Positions 56,430 through 64,000 of a DNA stretch of 64,000 bases are shown here, piece after piece. Below the pieces are notes generated by a model. It was not told where the DNA came from, ran no database searches, and saw nothing but the letters and a program-made list of their open reading frames with translations. The DNA is from Rana temporaria (taxonomy: Eukaryota > Chordata > Amphibia > Anura > Ranidae): the NCBI RefSeq assembly GCF_905171775.1, contig NC_053491.1:223362486-223426485 (forward strand), read 5' to 3'. Both the position numbers and the translations under genes were made by a program. Position 1 is the stretch's first letter, and each line of letters begins with the position of its first letter.

Positions 56430-56778
56430 AGACCACATAAGGTGGGAAAACTGCCGTGTTTTCCTTTGGCCGGGAAAACTGCCAGGAGAACTTTGGTCGG
56501 GAAAACCAGCCGTGTGTATGCTCCCTTGCAGTGTTTCCCACAGGAAAACTGCCGGTTAATAAAATGAGAACATGTTCTCTTTTTTCTCACCGCGAATCGC
56601 AGCGTTTTTTTCCCCGCAGTTTTCCTATGGGAAACACTGCAAGGGAGCATACACACGGCCGGTTTTCCCGACAAAAGTTCTCCTGGCAGTTTTCCTGACA
56701 GGAAAACCGGCCGTGTGTACAGGGGAGCCGGTTCCCGGTTATCCCCTCGGTTTTCCAATCGTGTGTACTAGGCATGAG
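56430..56778. mobile_element. Palindromic MITE-like inverted repeat
   Basis: Left arm (gggaaaactgccgtgttttc, ccgtgtgtatgctcccttgc, cagtgtttcccacagg) recurs inverted on the right (cctatgggaaacactg, gcaagggagcatacacacgg, ccggccgtgtgtac). Lies in the 4.8-kb receptor intron near exon 56103. No ORF is credible. Confidence 0.75.
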
Positions 56779-57047
56779 GGGGAAACCTACTATTTCCCTC
56801 TGCTCTCTTCTTAACCAGCAGGGCTCTCTCTCTATTTAGGCACTTCTGTGTCAAGATGCTTCCCAAATCTTCAGGCTTTTTAGCATCCAGTAGAAGATGA
56901 TGGCCACTCACAAATGGTCTCCTGCCAGCTTATAGAACGGCACAAAATAACTTTCAGGTTCAGATGCATGTTCACACACAATTAAGTGCAAAAATTTTTT
57001 TTTTTTTAGTTCTGCATAGAGTGGAGAAGGATTAGAAAATTATCATT

Positions 57048-57778
57048 GGGGTAGATTCAGGTAGCTGCGCTTTAAGTTACGGCGGCGCAGCGTATTGTAT
57101 TTACGCTACGCCAACGCAACTTACAGGAGCAAGTGCAGTATTCACAAAGCACTTGCGGCGGCGTAGCGTAAATGGGGCTGGCGTAAGCCCGCGTAACTCA
57201 AATGTGGAAGGGGGGCATGTTTTATGCTAATGTGTTATGACCTGACGTGATTGACGTGTTTTACGAACGGCGCATGCGCCGTCCGTGTACATATCCCAGT
57301 GTGCATTGCTCTCAAGTACGCCGCAACGAAGTATTGGTTTCGACGTGAACGTAAATTACGTCCAGCCCTATTCGCGAATGACTTACGCAAACGACGCAAA
57401 CAATTCAAATTTCGAAGCGGGAACGACGTCCATACTTACCATTGGCTGCGCCACCTAATAGCAGGATCAAGGTTACGACGAAAACGACTTACGCAAACGA
57501 CGTAAAAAAACTACCGCCGGGCGCACATACGTTTGTGAATTGGCGTAACTAGGTAATTTGCATAATCTAGGCCGAAAACGACGGGAGCGCCACCTAGCGG
57601 CCAGCGTGAGAATGCACCCTAAGATACGACGGCGTAAGAGACTTATGCCAGTCGTATCTTAGGCTAATGTCGGCGTATCTTGCTTTCTGAATACAGAAAG
57701 AAGATACGCCGGCGCAGATTTGAATTTACGCGGCGTATCTATGGATACATCGGCGTAAATTCTCTCTGAATCCGGGCC
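57048..57778. mobile_element. MITE of the 'gggccagattcac' family
   Basis: Ends ggggtagattcaggtagc and ctctctgaatccgggcc; about 731 bp; cgacg/cgtcg palindromic interior. Confidence 0.75.
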
Positions 57779-58266
57779 AGTGATAGGAAATTTAACATCC
57801 AAAAGGTGTCATAGGAACAGAAGCGGAGGAGAAACCTTCCAATGGGTCTATCTGTTCCAGACAAAACTGTTTAAGAGGACAAATCTTTATGGATCTGAGA
57901 AATCTCGTCTTACTAACGTCCTGCTTCCTTACTCACTGCTTTGTCTCTGCTACAGGAAGTGAAGTTTTTTTTTTTTCCAGAAGTTTTCCCTTTATTTTTA
58001 CCAAATGATTCTGCAAACAACACACTTTCTGTCCTAGGGTGACAATGCTTACGCATCAGATCTATGGAAAAGCAGTGTGATCACCATAGGTACTAGTAAA
58101 AACCTTCCCCTCTTCTCTTCTTAACAGATAAGTTCACCTTTGTAAAAAATAATAAATGCAGGTAAAAAAATGTGGAGGGATTTTGTTTATTAGGGCCCTG
58201 TAAAGCATTTCACCCATTGCATTGCACAGCAGATCGCAGGTGAAATCTCAGGCTCTTACAGACTGT

Positions 58267-58735
58267 GGGGCAGATCCACATACATCTGCGCCGGGCGCAG
58301 CGTATGTAAGATACGCTACGCCGCTGTAACTTACTTTACTTTTGTTTGAATCCTCAACGAATTTGCGCCGTAAGTTTACGGAAGCGTAGTGTATCTCTTG
58401 CGGCGTAAGGGCGCTGAATTCAAATGGATCTAATGGGGGCGTGTTTTCTGTTAATACGTTGTGACCCGACGTAAACGATGTTTTTTTGGAACTGCGCATG
58501 CAGAAAAGCGACGGGCCGACGTACGTTCGTGGATCGCCGTAAATAGCTCATTTGCATACTCGACGCGGATTACGACGGGAACACAACCTAGCGGCCGCCG
58601 AAAAATTGCATCTTAGATCCGACGGTGTACGAAGACGTACGCCTGTCGGATCTAGCCGAGATGGCGTTGTATCTTGTTTTGAGGATTCAAAACAAAGATA
58701 CGACGCGGGAATTTGAACTACCTAGAATGCTCAAC
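58267..58735. mobile_element. MITE of the 'gggccagattcac' family, probably truncated
   Basis: Starts ggggcagatccacatac and has the family's inner motifs (gatacgctacgccgctgtaa, aaacaaagatacgacg), but the right end lacks the inverted terminus. Confidence 0.6.
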
Positions 58736-58811
58736 AGTGCCCTGATTGTTCATCGAGAAGCCTCAGTATCTGATGATAGTTGTAGCTCCCTCATTCACAG
58801 AACTCTGTTAA

Positions 58812-59678
58812 CCTCCCTTGCGGTATGATTATGTCAGATTTTAGGTGCTGAAAGCGGTACAATTATTTTGCATGGAAATTTGGCGTTTTAAATATTGTAG
58901 GCCTGCAATTCTTAGGAATAACTCACTTAAATCTGTCCAAACAAGAGTCTAGTAGACATCCCGGGTATGATAAAGTTTGAAACACAAAATCATAAATTAT
59001 AATATTATGTTATAATTATTTACAGTTATTTATTATAATATAATAATAATAAAAATGAATCAATAATGTAATCAAATCAAAAACACTGAAATTTGCTCAG
59101 TTGCAGAATTGTCGCTGTCATTACTTTCAGTGTTTGATGATGAATTTCCCCACAAATCGCTATCGCTCAATTCTGCAAGTGATTCTAATTTATTATCGCT
59201 GTTTTCTAGGTGGTCTAAAACCACTTTTGACATAAACGGACACTTTTTGGTTGCTATGGACAATCTCCAGTTTCCAGGCAGAAAGAATTGTATTTATAAT
59301 ATAAAACTGCATGCAGGGCACTGGACAGACCACTAGGGACAAAGGGGGTGTGTAATTTTTTTTTACAGTACTGTAATCTCTAAGATTACAGTATACTGTA
59401 TGTGTATTGTGTTTTTACTTTTTTGAATTCGGCGCCGATCTTCACCCCCGTGCGTCGGAACTTTTGCAGGGAACAGAGCTCGGCGGCACTCGGGCACTGT
59501 GAATCGAGCGGAGGAGTACACAGCTCGCTCACACAGCAGGGAGACATCGCAGGATCCAGGGGACAAGGTAATTAACCATGCCTGGATACTGCGATGCAAT
59601 CCCGAATCTGGTTTAGGGATACCGCTAATGGTACTGGAATTCCACCCTGAGCCAGACTCAGGATTGCCACCAGGGAGG
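58812..59678. mobile_element. piggyBac-like nonautonomous element
   Basis: Left flank TTAA (58808-58811) then cctcccttgcggtatgat; right end ggattgccaccagggagg followed by TTAT, a mutated TTAA. Its ends differ from the other TTAA family here. A 63-codon acidic minus-strand frame (59263-59072, SDSDLWGNSSSNTESNDSDN) could be a transposase N-terminal remnant, but this is weak. Confidence 0.6.
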
Positions 59679-60860
59679 TTATTGAATGACGCAGCTGTGT
59701 GGGCAGAGCCCCCGCGTGGCGGCTTCTTTTCTAAAATAAAGACAGCGGGTGTAGAGAGATGATCCCCAGCCCAAGGTCACAACGGGGGTTCGGGGGGGGG
59801 GGGGGGAGTGCGGGTGCTGTTGCATCAGCAACATGTTACTCCCTGAATACGGCTGTAACAGGTAACATGTAAGGAACATAAAGGTTGGGGGAGTTCTATA
59901 GTCCTATAGATCGGAACAATGTAACTTACGAGTGCAATACAGGCACAGAAAGTTACCAGCTCACAGAATTTCTGGCAGAATCAACAAGTATTTTTGCATT
60001 TATTGAACAGATATAACAAAGCTCTTGTAATGCTACTTTTAACAAACCAAAGGGAATCAAATAAGGGAGGCTCTGACGTCATCAAAACCTGTGCGATATC
60101 TATAGTTCTGCAATGGATGTGATGACTCAGTGGGATAGCCCACCATTGGAGTGTGGGGGAGAGCTGTCTGCCAGATGAGTGGAGGTTCAGGTAAGTAAAG
60201 GGTTTTTACTCCCACTGGACTAAGCATGAAAATAACCCTTGCAGTGTGGGCGTAGCCCCACTGAAAGGGATCATTTTCAAGTGTTTATGTTTAAATAACT
60301 AACATGTTATACTTACCTGCTCTGTGCAGTGGTTTTGCACAGATCAACCCTGTTCCTCCTCTTCTCCTTTTCAGGTCCCTCGCCAGCACTCCTGGCCCCT
60401 TCCTCCTGCCGGGGGCACCCACAGCAAGCAGCTTGCGCATGAGGCGCCCAAGCTGGCACGCTGCCAACCCACAGCTCTGTGTTCCCATTCATACACGGAG
60501 TCACGTTCGGGCCCGCCCCCTCCATCGCCTGATTGGCTCACTGGCTGTGATTGACAGCAGCGGGAGCCAATCAGGAGTGTGAGTCCCCAGAGAAGCAAGG
60601 CTCTCTTGGACATCGTTGGATCGAGAGGGGGCTAAGGTAAGTAGGAGGGGGGGGGGGTCTAGGGGCAAAGAATGCACAAAGGTAAAAAAAAAACTTTACA
60701 ACCACTTTAAGCCTCTTGTCAGTTGGTCATGTATAATTTCTTATGAAAGCTATTCAGGGTATATCCAGATATAACATCTCAATCATAGATTATAGGCACA
60801 AATGTGTTCACTTTTTACCAGGGATGAGGACATTTTTTTATAGATGGATGTTAATAAATA
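59679..60860. other. No gene; possible mariner-like MITE end
   Basis: Contains a G-run at 59791-59806 and, at about 60300-60715, a block ending acaaccactttaagc that resembles the ends of mariner-like MITEs. ORFs on both strands at 60290-60613 mirror GC-rich sequence and show no family resemblance. Confidence 0.4.
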
Positions 60861-60867
60861 TAAATAC

Positions 60868-60961
60868 CTGGAATTTTCTTTGTAAATTCCACTAAAATCT
60901 GAACATGACTTGTAGCCATAGTTGTCAGGAAAATAAAGTTGTCATCTGTGCTCAAGTTTTC
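60868..60961 (-). CDS. NR1H4: Farnesoid X receptor, ligand-binding-domain exon (first of four here)
   Basis: This 94-bp exon encodes an early part of the nuclear-receptor ligand-binding domain. It reads ENLSTDDNFIFL, then MATSHVQILVEFTKKIPG, matching the FXR segment (human form recalled as MATNHVQVLVEFTKKLPG). An acceptor (ttcacacag) precedes it and a GT donor (CCAG/GTATTT) follows. It begins in codon position 1 and ends after position 1, which fits the next exon exactly. FXR is a nuclear bile-acid sensor that binds DNA with RXR. The DNA-binding domain and N-terminus must lie beyond the window; no zinc-finger exon was seen in 61-64 kb. NR1H5 (FXR-beta) is the alternative; the residues shared with human FXR-alpha favour NR1H4. 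Confidence 0.88.
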
Positions 60962-61608
60962 CTGTGTGAAAAAATAATTTATATGATACATACACAGAAA
61001 AAAATCCCCATTTTATGTTAACAGTAAGTAACATAACATTTATATCATATTCTTATAAGTTTGACTGTAACTCCAACATTTTCCCTTCCCTCTCTGCAAA
61101 CCTCATTATATTAAGAAACCTTGAAAATGAAATTCTTGAAGATGTGTTTATCTTCAGATCACAATGAGATTGCAGATCTTATCACCGACTGCCATACATG
61201 CCGTACTTGGAAAAGACATTTATAGTGTCCCTGCCCTGTGTACACCAAGTCTGATATGCATCTGTTTTATAGATCTATCTTTGATCATTATCTTTGTGAC
61301 CTCCAAGAAATGTTGTAACTTGCCTTAAAAAGTGCATGAGTTGACAACAGAGATTTGTTCCAAAGAAAATATCTACATCGTGAGCACTAATAATATGTTG
61401 AATGTGAACATTAATAATATGGTGTATTACCATTCAATAACACATAGGGATTATTTATAAGAAACATTTCTGACAGCTAGGCTTTTATTGCAAAAGAGAC
61501 TCTGGGGTTGATTTACTAAACGTTAAATAGTGAATTTTTCCAGAGCTTAGTGAATAAGATGAAGCTTGACTTCCATCATCCAATCATGTGAAAGCAATAT
61601 ATATATAT
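60962..61608. other. Upstream intron of the receptor gene; nothing recognised
   Basis: AT-rich intron sequence beyond the first recognised exon. No earlier receptor exon was found here or up to 64000. Confidence 0.5.
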
Positions 61609-61834
61609 TGTGACAGGAAGCCAGGTAAATCTGGGGGTGTTGTCACAGACGGGAGATACATTTCTGCCTTGTTTAGAAAATTCACCAATTACTATCAGGT
61701 GTCGGCTGCAGAGGTAGCCAGAAAGTTTTAAGGACGTTGGATAGCTTCAGCTGTTCAGAATGAGGAAATTAACGCCTCTATAAATTGTCCAGAGGATTAC
61801 TACTCAATGCTGCATCCTGAGACTTGTTGAGTTA

Positions 61835-62122
61835 GGCTGGGTTCACACTACTTTCATCCTACTTTGCTCTGCTACATTGGTCCTACATTGATCCTACATT
61901 GGTCCTACATCCATCCTACTTTCATGAACAGGATACTACTTTGGTCCGACTTTAATGATATTCAATGGGCCTGAAGTAGGATCAATGTAGGACCAAAAGT
62001 AGTACAGGGAGCTTTTTCAAAGTCGGACCAACTTGTGTAGGACGCTACAAGACGCTCTCATAGGGAAACATTGAACACAGAGCAAAGTAGGATGAAAGTA
62101 GTGTAGTAGTGTGAACCCAGCC
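61835..62122. mobile_element. Palindromic MITE, first of a pair
   Basis: Ends ggctgggttcacactac and gtagtgtgaacccagcc; TTA on both sides (61832-61834, 62123-62125). Inner short repeats of ttggtcctacat. 288 bp. Confidence 0.88.
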
Positions 62123-62156
62123 TTAAGGAGAGCAGTGAGCTGAGGAAGACTTCTAA

Positions 62157-62452
62157 GGCTGGGTTCACACTACTACACTACTTTGATCCTACTTTGCTCT
62201 GCTACATTGGTCCTACATTTATCCTACCTTGGTCCTACATCCATCCTACTTTCATGAACAGGATACTACTTTGGTCCGACTTCAATGATATTCAATGGGC
62301 CTGAAGTAGGATCAATGTAGGACCAAAAGTAGTACAGGGAGAATTTTCAAAGTCGGACCGACTTGTGTAGGACGCTACAAGACTCTCTCATAGGGAAACA
62401 TTGAACACAGAGCAAAGTAGGATGAAAGTAGTGTAGTAGTGTGAACCCAGCC
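62157..62452. mobile_element. Palindromic MITE, second of a pair
   Basis: Same ends and nearly the same interior as 61835-62122, 34 bases further on; flanks TAA and TGA. 296 bp. Confidence 0.88.
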
Positions 62453-62783
62453 TGAAGGTGAAGTGGTTGTTCATATCTTTGCTGTGTGATAAGAAAATCA
62501 AAAAGACTATTGTTTTCTGCTGGAAGACCAGCAGTGTCTGCCCAGCAGTAGGCTGTGCCAGACTCCATAGGTAGGTTCCTGTGTTGTGAAGGTAGACGGC
62601 CCAAGTGGCCAGGGTTAATTTTATGTTTTATTTTTGTTTATGCTGTTTTGATGCTTGCAATTGTTTCCAGCAATATGGAAGAATAAACCATAACCCTTGT
62701 TTTTCAACCACCCACGGCTGCCTCTCTGTGTAGTGAACCCACTCAGGAGGTCACACACCCCGCTACCGAGCTAACCTCTTACA

Positions 62784-63325
62784 ATATATATATTTTTTTT
62801 CCTTGCATGTGATTGGATATTCTCTGCAAAGTGAGATTTTGCCACATTTTCTAAGCTATAAAACAAATTCCCTTGAAAAAGTATAATTTCACCCCTTGAT
62901 TAATGAACAGCCTTTTTGCCTTTAGTAAATCAACTCCGCGCAGTATCTCAAAATGTGGTCAAAATTGGTAATTTATGGCTTAAATCAAGATGGAAAGTGA
63001 GACGAAATCTCTCCTTTGGGACACAGAAAGCAATAAAAATCTGAAAGGTGTTTTAACCATACCATTCTCTATCCAAAACTAGGGATAAAGGTTTAGTTTG
63101 GGGGGGGGGGGTTCAGAAGATAGCAACAAGCTCCAATCTCCTACTCTACCTGGAAGTCAGAATGTCCCAGGTTCAGCCATAACAGTAGGTTATCAAAGGA
63201 TTATGTAAGTATGCAGACTGTTATCAGTGGTATGTTAGTTATCTTACACTGCTAAACGTATTGTTTATATGTTGTTATAGTGACCACTTAATCTCAGTAC
63301 CAAGAAAAGCCAGCGTAAAAATGTA
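62784..63325. other. No gene recognised
   Basis: AT-rich sequence with a G-run near 63102-63111. Confidence 0.5.
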
Positions 63326-63470
63326 CAGTTGTGCTCATAAGTTTATATACCCTGGCAGAATTTATGATTTCCTGTCCATTTTTCAGAGAATATGAATGAT
63401 AAAACGTTTCTTTCTCACTCATGGTTAGTGTTTGGCTGAAGCTATTTATTATCAATCAACTGTGTTTAGG
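63326..63470. mobile_element. Terminal fragment of a Tc1-type transposon
   Basis: Preceded by TA and starting cagttgtgctcataagttta, then taccctggcagaatttatga and aatatgaatgataaaac. This is a known-looking Tc1 terminal repeat, different from that at 35531. It stops at about 63470 and no transposase follows. Confidence 0.75.
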
Positions 63471-63628
63471 AGCCTAAGTAGAGGGTGCTACACTAACCTC
63501 CCCAGGTCAATCAGAAAAAAATAAAAATGGCTCCTGGGCCCAGGAGAAAGGACATCCCATAAGATAAGTTGGAAGGGGAAAAGGGAGATAACTTGGACAA
63601 GGGATATGTACAAATAAATGACATACAA

Positions 63629-63630
<2 letters not shown>

Positions 63631-63668
<38 letters not shown>
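63631..63668. repeat. (AT)n microsatellite
   Basis: About 19 AT units; the surrounding 63471-64000 holds nothing I recognise. Confidence 0.9.
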
Positions 63669-63670
<2 letters not shown>

Positions 63671-64000
63671 ACATTTCTGGTACGTATTTACACCTGTACA
63701 AATAACATAGACCTAACTACAGGTCTCTGTAGCTAATAATTAACTGCACACAATATACACATCTGGGCCAGAGCCGCTTTCCCTCAAGAAAGATACACTA
63801 CCCACAGGAAATCTTGACTCCAGCTGGAGGGGATGGACAGCCATCCTATCTCAGGGGATCCTAAGAGAATTCAGGAAATATAACATCATCCTACACTCAA
63901 ACCCATCTATACACTGTACACAGTTTCTGTCAGGAGGGGGTTTGCATCCTGTCGACAGAAATATCAAAATTAAATTCAGCGCACACATTTTTTCTGTTTG

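Larger units (their letters stand above)
56104..60867 (-). other. Receptor intron, about 4.8 kb
   Basis: Bounded by GT (minus strand, at 60867-60866) and AG (56105-56104). It contains inverted-repeat MITE-like sequences, a piggyBac-like element and ranid-type MITEs described separately. No further exon was recognised in it. Confidence 0.8.
61609..62783 (+). mobile_element. Solo LTR inserted in a TA microsatellite
   Basis: Starts TGTGACAGGAAGCCAGG, ends CTAACCTCTTACA, with AATAAA at 62682-62687. Both flanks are (AT)n (atatatat and atatata), consistent with a short target duplication in a microsatellite. Without the two MITEs inside, it is about 590 bp. No internal retroelement genes. Confidence 0.75.

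Noticed and set aside
59072..59263. Acidic 63-codon minus-strand frame as a host microprotein
   Set aside because: Lies inside a piggyBac-like element, starts without context, and could be only a transposase remnant.
1..64000. CRISPR arrays, tRNA or rRNA genes
   Set aside because: No repeat-spacer arrays, cloverleaf-like genes or rRNA segments noticed; the tandem arrays have no unique spacers. A covariance-model search would be decisive.
61000..64000. A further upstream receptor exon (DNA-binding domain)
   Set aside because: No zinc-finger cysteine pattern or ligand-binding helix seen on the minus strand in this interval.

Overview
The window looks like a transposon-rich stretch of an anuran amphibian genome, most likely a ranid frog. 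This is inferred from the mix of elements (DIRS, Penelope-like, Tc1, hAT, PIF/Harbinger-like and piggyBac-like families with many MITEs) and from one spliced vertebrate gene. No prokaryotic gene, CRISPR array, rRNA or tRNA was seen.

One host gene is supported. The minus strand carries the last four coding exons of a farnesoid X receptor (NR1H4, or less likely its paralogue NR1H5) at 60961-60868, 56103-55957, 45761-45648 and 32773-32535. Splice sites and phases fit perfectly. The exons encode most of the ligand-binding domain and end in the AF-2 helix and a stop. The 5' exons lie beyond position 64000. The three introns (about 4.8, 10.2 and 12.9 kb) are largely mobile DNA.

Layout: 1-7.6 kb holds MITEs, a possible solo LTR, and a second LTR interrupted by a hAT-like element that carries two minisatellites. 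7.6-11.5 kb is a minus-strand Penelope-like element (PLE) split by a piggyBac-like MITE. 11.5-15.5 kb is an L1-like 3' end split by a mariner-like MITE and by a 2.66-kb foldback element, followed by a gypsy pol fragment. 16-19.7 kb holds a GATA/GAAA tract and a decayed PIF/Harbinger MADF gene. 19.7-26.5 kb is a damaged DIRS element (DIRS-B). 26.5-32 kb holds Harbinger-, hAT- and piggyBac-like elements. 32-61 kb is the receptor gene. Its 12.9-kb intron holds a Tc1 element containing a complete, fully open DIRS element (DIRS-A). Its 10.2-kb intron holds a plus-strand PLE split by a piggyBac-like MITE and by an LTR that itself contains a MITE. 61-64 kb holds a solo LTR with twin MITEs and a Tc1 end.

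The most notable points are the intact DIRS-A copy, and the organisation of both DIRS elements: Gag and tyrosine recombinase lie in one reading frame, which stays open across the whole reverse-transcriptase region, while RT-RNase H occupies the +1 frame. I found no convincing new cellular system. The interest lies in element architecture, nesting order and palindromes.
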